38,453 bases of DNA, taken from the NCBI GenBank assembly GCA_022773395.1, contig JALFBL010000090.1, positions 1-38,453 on the forward strand, written 5' to 3'. Below, in pieces: positions 23,807 to 32,669 of this stretch. This DNA comes from Prevotella sp. Lineage in GTDB: Bacteria > Bacteroidota > Bacteroidia > Bacteroidales > Bacteroidaceae. Position 1 is the first letter of the stretch; the number at the start of each line of letters is the position of its first letter. Made by a program: the position numbers and the translations under genes. Under the pieces are notes generated by a model. That model did no database searches. It saw only the letters and a program-made list of their open reading frames with translations, and was not told the origin of the DNA.

Positions 23807-24583
23807 TCACTTGCCAGCTATACCATTCCGGGTATCTTCCAGAAATTTCACAACAGTCTGGATCTCCTGACCATCGGGCACCTGCTCTTTTATCTGCATG
23901 ATGGCATCAAAGGCACTGGTCTGCCCGTGGAAAAACAAACGGTAGGCATTGACAATGTGTTTGACCACCTTCTCGTTGATTCCATGGCTTTTGCAAATGG
24001 TTGCATTCACCCCTCTGTACGACACAGGGTTACCGCCTGCAATGCTGTAGGGTGGTACATCTTTCGAGAATGTGGTTCCAGCCTGAACCATGGCACACTC
24101 TCCTACCCTTGTAGCGGCATTCTCTATGACACTAGAAGAGAATATCACGCCATTGCCGATTTCACAATCACCGGCAATCTTGGTTCCATAACCAAAAACA
24201 CACCCATTTCCCACCTTAGTATCATGTGAGATATGAGCACCCTCCATCAAGAAATTATCATCGCCAATCACCGTCTGGTGACCCGAATGTGTAGCGCGAT
24301 TGACAACCACATTCTCGCGGATGGTATTGTTGCTGCCGATAATGAGTTCCGACCGCTCACCACAGAAATCAAAATCCTGTGGCAGCGCACCGAGAACCGA
24401 GCATTGGTGAATTTTGTTATGGCAGCCCATGCGTGTGCCATTGAGGATACTGACAAAGGGAAAGATGATACAATTGTCGCCAATCACCACATCGTCCTCA
24501 ATATATACAAAAGGGAAAATCTTGCAATTGTCACCAATTTTAGCATTGGGAGAAACCTCCGCTCTTGGACTTATATTATTCAT
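23807..24583 (-). CDS. lpxA: LpxA-family acyl-ACP:UDP-N-acetylglucosamine O-acyltransferase
   Basis: The 258-residue protein has an N-terminal left-handed beta-helix built from hexapeptide repeats (I-G-D-N-C-K-I type), then a helical C-terminal domain. LpxA performs the first lipid A step, moving a 3-hydroxyacyl chain from acyl carrier protein to UDP-GlcNAc. Catalytic His120 in EGAHISHDTKVGN corresponds to E. coli His125. Other LpxA marks are NTIRENVVVNRATHSG and KDVPPYSIAGGNPVSYRGVN. It is the last gene of the RND efflux operon, 22 nt after the outer-membrane channel, and not beside lpxD/lpxC/fabZ where the housekeeping copy is usual. It may therefore be a second LpxA. Family assignment is firm; role as the main lpxA is uncertain. 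Confidence 0.85.
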   Translation of the reverse strand: MNNISPRAEVSPNAKIGDNCKIFPFVYIEDDVVIGDNCIIFPFVSILNGTRMGCHNKIHQCSVLGALPQDFDFCGERSELIIGSNNTIRENVVVNRATHSGHQTVIGDDNFLMEGAHISHDTKVGNGCVFGYGTKIAGDCEIGNGVIFSSSVIENAATRVGECAMVQAGTTFSKDVPPYSIAGGNPVSYRGVNATICKSHGINEKVVKHIVNAYRLFFHGQTSAFDAIMQIKEQVPDGQEIQTVVKFLEDTRNGIAGK

Positions 24584-24605
24584 ATTGTTTTCTTTTTAAG
24601 ATTGA

Positions 24606-25979
24606 TTAATTGGCACCACCTCCCAGTGCCTGATAGAGATTCACTACGGCCTGCATCTTGTAAAAGTCGTCGGCCACCTTCGAAAGTTCCGCATTAAGCA
24701 GTCCGCTCTGCGCCTGAATCACTTCAAGATAGGTGCTGCGAGAGTCGGTGAACAGCATCTTAGCATCTTCCACGTTCTTTGCCAACACTTCCACCTGCCT
24801 TGCCTCCAACCTGGACCTTTCATCAGCCGAGTTGTACATGACCAAGGCATTGCTCACCTCGTTTCCAGCTTTCAGAATGGTGTTCTGCCAAGTATTGTAA
24901 GCCTTTTCATACTGCATTTTGGCCACTTTCAGCCCAGCCACAATTTGCCCGTGCTGGAAGATGGGTTGTACCAAGCTGCCCACCACACTGAGAAGCACCT
25001 TGCCCGGATTCACAAAACCATTGTTGTTGGTGAAAGCACCCGTCCCGCTGATTTTGATGTTAGGGTAAAAGCGGCTTCGCGCCACATTAATGTCATAGAA
25101 ACATTGCGCCAGATTCATCTCTGCCGCATGCACGTCGGCACGGTTGTTCAACAGCTGTATGCCCACACCCGTACTGAATGATGTGGGCAACGACTGTTTT
25201 TCAAGTTTGCCGCGACGGATGGTCTGTGCCGGCTGACCTATCAACAGCGAGAGCGAATTTTCCATTTCACGGATTTTCTGTTTGATGTTCACGGCCTGTG
25301 CCTGCACGGAATAATAGCTTGCCTCCGAGCTCTGAACGCTTGTGGAGCGGGCACGCCCCAACTGCATCTGCAATTTCATCATGTCCCACGTATCCTTGGT
25401 GAGAACGGTCATGTCGGTAACTATTTCCAACTGACGGTCAAGCATCAATAGCGTGTAGTATAGGTTGGCAATGCCCGAAATGACATTGGTCTTCACCACA
25501 GTCTGATAGTCTTTCGTGGCCAGCAGCTGTACCTGCGTCCCACGCTTCGCATTGAGCAGATTGCCGAACAAATCCACATTCCAACTCGCCGTTACCGGAA
25601 GCGAGTACGACCGGGTGGCTTTAGCCCCGTCAAACGAAGCGATGGTTCCCTGCGGTGTGAAAGCCAGCGAGGGAAGGAATGCCAGTTTTGCCACCTTGAG
25701 TTGTTCTTCCACCATCTTTACGTTCAACGCAGCATTGAGCAAATCGGCATTGTTGGCCAGTCCTGTTTCTATCAACGACTGCAACTGCGGATCGGTGAAC
25801 ACACTTCGCCATGGCATCTTCCCGAAACTGAGCGTATCGGAAACCGCCAGCGTATCGGTCAGCGACGACGCATCGCGCACCAGCCCTGCCGTTTTCACCT
25901 CCGGGCGTTCGTACTTGTTATATATGCCGCAGCTGCTCAACAGCAAGACCGACGACATGATTGTCAAAAACTTCTTCAT
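24606..25979 (-). CDS. RND efflux outer-membrane factor (TolC/OprM type lipoprotein)
   Basis: The 457-residue protein has a lipoprotein signal peptide with lipobox LSSC (Cys near residue 17) followed by GIYNKYERPEV. Two outer-membrane efflux repeats follow, with the typical motifs WRSVFTDPQLQSLIETGLANNADLL, LPSLAFTPQG, NVDLFGNLLNAKRGT and a second repeat RSRFYPNIKISGTGAF. Such proteins trimerise into a channel across the outer membrane that docks onto the periplasmic adaptor. It starts 59 nt after the pump gene ends and is followed after 22 nt by the lpxA-family gene. Substrate range is set mostly by the pump and cannot be read here. Confidence 0.94.
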   Translation of the reverse strand: MKKFLTIMSSVLLLSSCGIYNKYERPEVKTAGLVRDASSLTDTLAVSDTLSFGKMPWRSVFTDPQLQSLIETGLANNADLLNAALNVKMVEEQLKVAKLAFLPSLAFTPQGTIASFDGAKATRSYSLPVTASWNVDLFGNLLNAKRGTQVQLLATKDYQTVVKTNVISGIANLYYTLLMLDRQLEIVTDMTVLTKDTWDMMKLQMQLGRARSTSVQSSEASYYSVQAQAVNIKQKIREMENSLSLLIGQPAQTIRRGKLEKQSLPTSFSTGVGIQLLNNRADVHAAEMNLAQCFYDINVARSRFYPNIKISGTGAFTNNNGFVNPGKVLLSVVGSLVQPIFQHGQIVAGLKVAKMQYEKAYNTWQNTILKAGNEVSNALVMYNSADERSRLEARQVEVLAKNVEDAKMLFTDSRSTYLEVIQAQSGLLNAELSKVADDFYKMQAVVNLYQALGGGAN

Positions 25980-26038
25980 TTCTTTTTTCTACTTAATATT
26001 CTACCGGACAAAGTTTCTGTCCACATCTTACATTCCCG

Positions 26039-29000
26039 TCATTCCTCCGATTTACATTCAATGGGACGACGAGCATATTGAGCCAGTTCGGCATCCAGCA
26101 CATGATTTGTCTCGTCTTCAAATACCATCGGCTTTATTCTTTCTTGCAGCGACTGGAATACAACGAACAACGCCGGCACAACAAAAATCTGGCACAATGT
26201 ACCGATGAGCATACCGCCAATGGCCGACGCACCCAAAGTCTGATTGCCATTCTTGCCCACGCCCATGGCAAACATCATTGGCAGCAGACCTATAATCATA
26301 GCGAGCGAAGTCATCAGAATCGGGCGTAGGCGAGCAGAGGCACCAAGGATGGCAGACCATGTGATGGCCATACCCATCTGACGGCGTTCAAGGGCAAACT
26401 GCACAATGAGGATGGCATTCTTTGCCAACAGTCCAATCAGCATGATAAGCGAAATTTGCATATAGATGTCGTTGCTATGACCGAACAATTGTGTGAAGAG
26501 GAATGCTCCCGCCAAACCAAATGGTAGCGACAGAATCACTGCCAACGGAAGCAGATAACTCTCGTATTGGGCCGACAGAATGAGATATACGAACATGACG
26601 CACAACAGGAAGATGAGCGCAGTGGAATTGCTTGCTTCTGCCTCCGACCGCGTCAGACCAGACAGTTCGTAAGTATATCCCTGCGGCAGATTGTCCAGCG
26701 CCACTTCCTCCAATGCCTTGATGGCCTCGCCTGAAGAGAACCCATCGTTGACGGTTGCCATCACATTGATAGCGGTAAAGAGATTGAAGCGGTTGATGTT
26801 GGCAGGGCCGTAAACACGTCTCATCGAGCAGAACTCGTTGATGGGCGACATTCCCGAAGGAGTGCGCACATAGATGCTGTTCAAGCCATCGGGCTTCATT
26901 CTGCTTTGCACATCACCCTGCACCATCACGCGGTAAAGTTTTCCGTAAGCATTGAAATTGGAGGCGTACATACCGCCATAGTATCCCTGCAGCGTGGAAA
27001 GGATAACGGATGGCGTGATGCCTGCCTGCTTGCACTTGGCCACATCCACGTCGATCATGTATTGCGGATAGTTAGGGTCATAGGAAGTCTGGGCCATCTG
27101 TATCTCCGGCCGTTTGTTCAGTTCTGCAAGGAACGATTTTGTTACTTCAAAGAATTTGTTGAGGTCTCCACCCGTCTTGTCCTGCAAAGAGAACGATAGA
27201 CCGTTGCTCAGCGAGTAGCCCTGCACCATGGGTGGAGGGAAAGCAATGATCTGCGCATCCTTGATGGTGGCAGTCTGCTTATAGATCATGCCAAGCACCA
27301 TGTTGGCACTCATCGGATTCACAAACAGGCTCATCAGTCCTTTTCCCTTTCGTTCCTCAAACGGTTTCAGTTTGATGATGAACGTGGCCTGGTCAGATCC
27401 GGCTCCGGCAATGAAGTTATAGCCTTGTAGCATTTCTCGGCTCTGGATGGCCGGGTTGGACGCCAGCATGGAATCGATGTGGTTGATGACTTCCTGCGTG
27501 CGAGCTGCCGAAGTAGCGGGCGGCATGGACACCGTACAGAACAACGTTCCTGTATCTTCATTGGGCACCAGTCCTGTTTTAGTAGTTTTCATCGTGACTA
27601 CAAGCACAGCAATGCCCACCAGCACCATTGCTCCTATCAACACGGGCCTACGTACGCTCTTCTCCACCTGCTTCTTGTATTTTCCCAACACCTTATTATA
27701 AGAGGTGTTGAACGAGACATGGAATCGTTCAACCATCGACATGCTGCGATCCGTACCGTCTTCATTCTTGGGTTTCAGGAAAATGGCACAAAGTGCCGGT
27801 GACAGCGTGAGGGCGTTCAAAGCCGAAATAAAGATAGACACAGCCATGGTTACACCAAACTCACGATAGAAAGTTCCGGAAGTTCCTCCAATAAACGATA
27901 CGGGAATGAACACAGATGCCATGACCAACGTAATGGAGATGATGGCACCGGAAATTTCGTTCATGGCATCGATACTTGCCGTAAGCGTATTCTTATAGCC
28001 AAGGTCGAGTTTGGCGTGCACCGCCTCGACCACCACGATGGCATCGTCCACCACAATGGCAATGGCCAGAAGCAAGGCAGAGAGGGTAAGCAAGTTAATG
28101 GAGAAACCAAAAACCTGTAGAAAGAAGAACGTACCAACCAATGATACAGGCACCGAAATCAACGGAATCAGCGTGGAACGTATATCCTGCAAGAACACAT
28201 ACACCACAAGGAAAACCAAAAGCAGTGTAATGGCAAGCGTCTTGACCACTTCATCAATAGAAGCGTTCAGAAATTCCGTCACGTCATACACAATCTTATA
28301 GGTAAGTCCCGGCGGAAAGGTTTTTGCCTGGTTCTCCAGCTCTGCCTTACAAGCCTCGGCAATGTCGTTGGCATTTGAGCCAGCCACCTGTTGCACCATA
28401 CCAATGACGGAGTTTTTGTTGTCGCTCTTCATGGATACAGAATATTGCAATCCTCCCAGTTCCACCTTGGCAACATCTTTCAGTTTCAGCGTTTGTCCGT
28501 TCTTGTTGCTGCTGATGATAATGTTCCCAAATTCCTCTGCTGTCTTCAAGCGCCCTTTGTAACGCATAGTGTATTCATACGCCACATTACTCTGTTCTCC
28601 AAACGAACCAGGAGCAGCCTCTATGTTCTGCTCTGCCAGTGCCATCGTAATGTCGGAAGGCATAAGCGAATATTGTTTCATTACATCGGGCCGCAACCAT
28701 ATACGCATGGAGTAGGTTTTCATACCCGGGGTCATCACGTCGCCTACGCCCTTCACGCGTTTCATGGCAGGAACGATGTTGATGTTGTTGTAGTTGGTCA
28801 GGAACTCGTCATCGTAGTTGTCATCCTCAGAAGTCAGCGTGTACATGATGACTTGCGAAGTCTGTCGCTTGGTCACCGTCACTCCCGCCCTTGTGACCTC
28901 GGCCGGCAGCAAAGCCTGTGCTTGCGAAACACGGTTCTGCACGTTCACGGCACACATATCGGCATTGGTTCCTTGCCGGAAGTAGATGGTGATGCTCGCA

Positions 29001-29263
29001 AAACCCGAATTGCTTGCCTGGGAAGTCATGTAGGTCATGTTTTCCACACCGTTGATGCTTTCCTCCAATGGGGCAAGTACAGAGTTTTTTACTGTTTCCG
29101 CATCGGCGCCCTGGTACACGGCCTGAACCATGACCGTTGGAGGAGCAATGTCGGGATACTGCTCGACAGGCAGCGTGACAAGTCCGATGATACCCAATAT
29201 AACGATGAGTACTGAAACCACCGTTGACAGTACCGGACGTTTTATAAATGCTGTAAATGTCAT
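26039..29263 (-). CDS. RND multidrug efflux pump, HAE1 (AcrB-like) family
   Basis: The 1074-residue protein has the full AcrB layout: a first membrane helix (residues ~10-30), a large periplasmic porter domain, six helices, a second periplasmic domain, and five to six more helices. The proton-relay pair is Asp406-Asp407 (AIAIVVDDAIVVVEAVH), and the partner Lys lies in LIGLLAKNAILIVQF near residue 950. The opening RPVLSTVVSVLIVILGIIGLVTLPVEQYPDIAPPTV is a class hallmark. It moves hydrophobic or amphipathic compounds from membrane and periplasm into the outer-membrane channel using proton flow. It begins 17 nt after the adaptor gene. No frameshift or missing residue is visible. Confidence 0.96.
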   Translation of the reverse strand: MTFTAFIKRPVLSTVVSVLIVILGIIGLVTLPVEQYPDIAPPTVMVQAVYQGADAETVKNSVLAPLEESINGVENMTYMTSQASNSGFASITIYFRQGTNADMCAVNVQNRVSQAQALLPAEVTRAGVTVTKRQTSQVIMYTLTSEDDNYDDEFLTNYNNINIVPAMKRVKGVGDVMTPGMKTYSMRIWLRPDVMKQYSLMPSDITMALAEQNIEAAPGSFGEQSNVAYEYTMRYKGRLKTAEEFGNIIISSNKNGQTLKLKDVAKVELGGLQYSVSMKSDNKNSVIGMVQQVAGSNANDIAEACKAELENQAKTFPPGLTYKIVYDVTEFLNASIDEVVKTLAITLLLVFLVVYVFLQDIRSTLIPLISVPVSLVGTFFFLQVFGFSINLLTLSALLLAIAIVVDDAIVVVEAVHAKLDLGYKNTLTASIDAMNEISGAIISITLVMASVFIPVSFIGGTSGTFYREFGVTMAVSIFISALNALTLSPALCAIFLKPKNEDGTDRSMSMVERFHVSFNTSYNKVLGKYKKQVEKSVRRPVLIGAMVLVGIAVLVVTMKTTKTGLVPNEDTGTLFCTVSMPPATSAARTQEVINHIDSMLASNPAIQSREMLQGYNFIAGAGSDQATFIIKLKPFEERKGKGLMSLFVNPMSANMVLGMIYKQTATIKDAQIIAFPPPMVQGYSLSNGLSFSLQDKTGGDLNKFFEVTKSFLAELNKRPEIQMAQTSYDPNYPQYMIDVDVAKCKQAGITPSVILSTLQGYYGGMYASNFNAYGKLYRVMVQGDVQSRMKPDGLNSIYVRTPSGMSPINEFCSMRRVYGPANINRFNLFTAINVMATVNDGFSSGEAIKALEEVALDNLPQGYTYELSGLTRSEAEASNSTALIFLLCVMFVYLILSAQYESYLLPLAVILSLPFGLAGAFLFTQLFGHSNDIYMQISLIMLIGLLAKNAILIVQFALERRQMGMAITWSAILGASARLRPILMTSLAMIIGLLPMMFAMGVGKNGNQTLGASAIGGMLIGTLCQIFVVPALFVVFQSLQERIKPMVFEDETNHVLDAELAQYARRPIECKSEE

Positions 29264-29280
29264 AAAATTTCTCCTTTAAG

Positions 29281-30480
29281 TTACATGCCCATTGCCTTCT
29301 TGAAACCTTCAAGACTTTCCTGGTTCTTTCCCAGTTTCTCGGCCTCCGCAATCTTTTTCATATACTGTTCCGTACTGATGGGCTTTATCTCCATTTTGTC
29401 AGTCAGTTTCGTGATTCCCCTTGTCACATATTTGTCACCTGGTTTCAGTCCACTGCGCACGATGTAGTTGTTGCCGTCATTCTGCGGGTCAACGGTAATC
29501 TCGGTATATTTCACCTTGTTTTTCGACCCAAGCACATACACGAAATGCTTGTTTTGCACATCTACTACAACATTTTGCGGAACCACTATGGCGGAATGGT
29601 CGTCGCGCGGAATCACGATAGAGCCGCTGGCACCGCTCTTGACCAGGTGTTCGGGATTGGGAAAATGTGCAATCATTGACACTGTTCCCGTCGAAGCGTC
29701 AATCACTCCGCTCGCTTTCACCACCTTTCCTTCGTGGCCATATATGCTACCATCGGCCAACTGCAATTTCACGGAAGGATAAGCATTGATAGCGGCATTC
29801 ACTCCCCCTGACGTTTTGGTCATTTCAAGCATATCTTTCTCTGTCATGGAGAAATACACCTCCAGAGTGCTCGCATCAGAAACAGTGGTCAGGGCAGGAA
29901 CGCTCGATGCGCTCACCATGGCACCGGCTTTGTAGGGAAGATTTCCGATAACACCCGATGCAGGGCTCTTTACATAGCAGAAGTCGAGCATTTCTTTGGC
30001 AGACGCAAGTCCGGCCTTGGCCTGTGCCAACTGCGCCTGCGCACTTTCATAAGTATTCTTGGCCGATTCGAGTTCAAACGAGCCAATCACTTTGTTGTCG
30101 AATAATTGTTTGCTGTTATTGTAGGTAAGCCGAGCCGTATTGCACTGGGCTGTAGCGGTGTTAACGGCTGCCTGAGCCTGGCGCACCGCAGCCTGATAAG
30201 TAGCATTGTCAATCACAAACAACAACTGGCCGGCACTCACTTCCTGCCCTTCTTTCACGCACACTTTCGTAATAAAACCAGCCACTTTGGGGCGAATTTC
30301 CACATCCTGAATACCTTTAATGACGGCAGGATAAGTTGTCTGCAACGATGCCGACTGTGACTGAACGACCTCTACGGGATATTCATTGTCGGCGAAATTG
30401 GGCATTCCCCCTTGTTTGTTACCACACGAAACAAGGAGGACGGCAACTGCCACCATCACTAATAATCTGTTACTTTTCAT
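29281..30480 (-). CDS. RND efflux periplasmic adaptor lipoprotein (AcrA-like)
   Basis: The 399-residue protein has a lipobox (VLLVSC, Cys near residue 19). The membrane-fusion-protein order follows: a first lipoyl half (VEIRPKVAGFITKVCVKEGQEVSAGQLLFVID), an alpha-hairpin of about 80 residues (AAVRQAQAAVNTATAQCNTARL...), a second lipoyl half (VKSPASGVIGNLPYKAGAMVS), and a beta-barrel with YFSMTEKDMLEM. It is anchored to the inner membrane and bridges pump and outer-membrane channel. First gene of the operon adaptor-pump-channel-lpxA-like. The promoter -7 box is at 30572-30579, with a palindrome in the leader, and no local TetR or MarR repressor gene is present in this window. Confidence 0.95.
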   Translation of the reverse strand: MKSNRLLVMVAVAVLLVSCGNKQGGMPNFADNEYPVEVVQSQSASLQTTYPAVIKGIQDVEIRPKVAGFITKVCVKEGQEVSAGQLLFVIDNATYQAAVRQAQAAVNTATAQCNTARLTYNNSKQLFDNKVIGSFELESAKNTYESAQAQLAQAKAGLASAKEMLDFCYVKSPASGVIGNLPYKAGAMVSASSVPALTTVSDASTLEVYFSMTEKDMLEMTKTSGGVNAAINAYPSVKLQLADGSIYGHEGKVVKASGVIDASTGTVSMIAHFPNPEHLVKSGASGSIVIPRDDHSAIVVPQNVVVDVQNKHFVYVLGSKNKVKYTEITVDPQNDGNNYIVRSGLKPGDKYVTRGITKLTDKMEIKPISTEQYMKKIAEAEKLGKNQESLEGFKKAMGM

Positions 30481-30535
30481 ACCTATATTATATTTATAAT
30501 TGTTCTTGGATTCTTATCCCAAACAGTTCACGATG

Positions 30536-30551
30536 CGTAAAACTTTTTACG
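30536..30551. promoter_or_regulatory. Perfect palindrome in the efflux operon leader, candidate operator
   Basis: CGTAAAACTTTTTACG is a perfect inverted repeat of 7 bp with a 2-nt centre. It lies about 14-29 nt downstream of the predicted transcription start and 56 nt before the adaptor start codon, a suitable place for a repressor site. Confidence 0.45.
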
Positions 30552-30571
30552 TCATATCAGTTTTCGCCATG

Positions 30572-30579
30572 CAAAAATA
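30572..30579 (-). promoter_or_regulatory. -7 box for the RND efflux operon
   Basis: The minus strand reads TATTTTTG, an exact TAnnTTTG match giving a leader of about 85 nt. The -33 position is not conserved. Confidence 0.55.
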
Positions 30580-30675
30580 ATCATTATTATCAAATATAAT
30601 GGCCAAGAAACTCAACTTTAATGATAATTAACTTCAACAAATGAGATTAAAATGTGCTTTACTTATTGAGTTCGC

Positions 30676-30897
30676 ATGAATCCTACACCGACAAATCATG
30701 ATAAAAATGTATGGCACATATACGAGGCGCCATCTGTTGACCATATTCATAGCGGCAGCATCGATCCCATGCATGAACTATGATGCCGAGTCCTTCACCG
30801 GAAAAATGCTGCCAAGAACCACAGGCTATACGACAGACCTACCAACGACAGGCTGTTCAAGATGCAACCCATCGGTTGGTACAAAGCGGATGTGTAA
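30676..30897 (+). pseudogene. Possible remnant of a small gene split by an in-frame stop
   Basis: One plus-strand frame runs from ATG at 30676 to TAA at 30895 (74 codons including stops), interrupted only by TGA at 30781. The second half (ending LFKMQPIGWYKADV) has protein-like composition and G/C-ending codons, whereas the two other frames look random. No homologue is recognised, and there is no convincing ribosome site or promoter. It could be a decayed gene or chance. Confidence 0.2.
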
Positions 30898-30974
30898 ATT
30901 GGCGATACGGGTGGACAAGACAAACTATTATTGCCATGAGTGGAAATAAGACATTGCCATGCCATCCCCGTCCG

Positions 30975-32579
30975 CTATTTCTTTCGGGCGCGCAGCGTGA
31001 CAAGCGGAATGAGCATTTCCTCCATGGAGATGCCTCCATGTTGGAACGTGTCCTTATAATAGGAAACGTAATAATTGTAGTTGTTGGGATAAGCGAAGAA
31101 GGAGTCGCCCATGGCAAACACATAGCTGGTGGAAAGGTTGGGAGCCGGCAACTGTGCCTTGTGCGGTTCTTTGATAACGAACACCTCCTTGGGATTATAG
31201 CTGAGGTTCTTGCCCAATTTGTAACGGAGATTGGTGTTGGTGTTGCGGTCGCCAATAATTTTCACAGGTTTGTCAGCACGAATGCTGCCGTGATCGGTAG
31301 TGAGAACAACGGTATAGCTGCTTTGCGCCAGCAACTTGAACAAATCCGACAAAAGGGAATGGCGGAACCAGCTGAGTGTAATGCTGCGGTAGGCACTCTC
31401 GTCATTGGCCAGTTCGCGCACCATTGTCGATTCTGTTCTGGCATGGCTCAGCATGTCTATAAAATTAATCACGAGCACATTCAGATCGTTCTGGTGCAGA
31501 TTGTTGAATTGCTGCATCACCTTGTCGGCTCCGTTTGAATTGTAAATCTTGTGGTAAGAAAAAGTGTTCTTGCGGCGATAACGTTCCAACTGGGTGCGGA
31601 TGAGCGGTCCTTCATTGAGATTCTTTCCTTCTTCTTCGTCTTCGTCCACCCATAAATCAGGAAACATCTCCGCAATTTGGGTGGGCATCAAACCGCTGAA
31701 TATGGCGTTACGGGCATATTGGGTGGCCGTGGGCAGTATGCTCATGTACAACTGTTCCTCTATATCGAACATGTCGCCGATTTCTTGCGCAAGCACCCGC
31801 CATTGGTCATAGCGCAAGTTGTCAATGACAATCAGGAACACTTTCTCCTGATTATCAAGCAGAGGGAAAATTTTCTTTTTAAAGATGTCCGGGCTCATCA
31901 ACGGACGGTTGTCTGTATCTGCAGTGCCAGTCTGCCGATGAGCCGCAGTGCGTGCAACAGTCGTTTTTTCGGTGTCCACCCAGTTCATGTAGTTGTTCTT
32001 GACAAACTTGGCAAATCCGTTGTTGGCTTCTTCTTTCTGCATGTTCAGCATTTCGGTCATGCTGCTGTCGGTACTGCTCAGTTCCAGTTCCCAATACACG
32101 AGCAAACGGTACACCTCCATCCAGTCGTTCCACGTGCCGCACTCCGAAATTCTCATCGCTATGTTTTGGAAATTCTGCTGATACCCGGTTTGCGTCACCT
32201 CGGTCACGATTTCCTTTCGGTGGATATTCTTTTTCAGCGTAAGCAGGATTTGATTGGGGTTGACAGGCTTGATGAGATAGTCTGAGATCTTGCTTCCTAT
32301 GGCTTGGTTCATGATGTCCTCCTCCTCGCTCTTCGTCACCATCACCACTGGTGTGACAGGGGTGATTTCCTTGATTTGCTGAAGTGTTTCCAGTCCGGTG
32401 ATGCCAGGCATCATCTCGTCCAGCAGAATCAAGTCGAATGTACGGTTACGGCAATGCTCCACAGCATCCGTTCCATTGTTCACCGTCACCACTTCATAAC
32501 CTTTCTTTTCAAGAAACAGGATGTGCGCCTTGAGAAGTTCTATCTCGTCATCTACCCAAAGTAATAGTCCGTTGTTCAT
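30975..32579 (-). CDS. porX: T9SS response regulator PorX (receiver plus PglZ domain)
   Basis: PorX controls type IX secretion genes and gliding or protease export in Bacteroidetes, working with the kinase PorY and sigma factor SigP in Porphyromonas. The 534-residue protein has an intact receiver domain: Asp10-Asp11, phospho-acceptor Asp54 (LILLDEMMPG), Thr82 and Lys104 (YLIKP). A helical linker follows, then a PglZ/alkaline-phosphatase-superfamily domain from about residue 240, with VIDNLRYDQW, ILPTATQYARNAIFSG (the nucleophile-type Thr region) and TTDHGS. It has no DNA-binding domain, as in known PorX, whose PglZ domain cleaves cyclic and linear oligonucleotides. It lies 90 nt downstream of porW. 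The partner kinase is not in this window. Confidence 0.93.
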   Translation of the reverse strand: MNNGLLLWVDDEIELLKAHILFLEKKGYEVVTVNNGTDAVEHCRNRTFDLILLDEMMPGITGLETLQQIKEITPVTPVVMVTKSEEEDIMNQAIGSKISDYLIKPVNPNQILLTLKKNIHRKEIVTEVTQTGYQQNFQNIAMRISECGTWNDWMEVYRLLVYWELELSSTDSSMTEMLNMQKEEANNGFAKFVKNNYMNWVDTEKTTVARTAAHRQTGTADTDNRPLMSPDIFKKKIFPLLDNQEKVFLIVIDNLRYDQWRVLAQEIGDMFDIEEQLYMSILPTATQYARNAIFSGLMPTQIAEMFPDLWVDEDEEEGKNLNEGPLIRTQLERYRRKNTFSYHKIYNSNGADKVMQQFNNLHQNDLNVLVINFIDMLSHARTESTMVRELANDESAYRSITLSWFRHSLLSDLFKLLAQSSYTVVLTTDHGSIRADKPVKIIGDRNTNTNLRYKLGKNLSYNPKEVFVIKEPHKAQLPAPNLSTSYVFAMGDSFFAYPNNYNYYVSYYKDTFQHGGISMEEMLIPLVTLRARKK

Positions 32580-32669
32580 ATACCGTTTATACCTTATTTA
32601 TATTATATGTGCCCAATACCTTTATATTGTCATGGCCGCCTGTACCAATCCGGCTGCTCCTTCTTCCCT

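Larger units (their letters stand above)
30481..30974. other. Intergenic region between efflux operon and porX
   Basis: Both flanking genes are on the minus strand, so this 494-nt gap is the efflux promoter region plus the 3' flank of porX. It holds the -7 box (30572-30579), the palindrome (30536-30551), and a possible broken small frame on the plus strand (30676-30897). The repeated word ATTGCCATG occurs twice near 30930-30960. No RNA gene or clear terminator for porX is visible. Confidence 0.6.

Noticed and set aside
30698..30949. 83-codon plus-strand frame
   Set aside because: No promoter, ribosome site or homology, and the composition looks random. The more protein-like frame in this segment is the interrupted one at 30676-30897.
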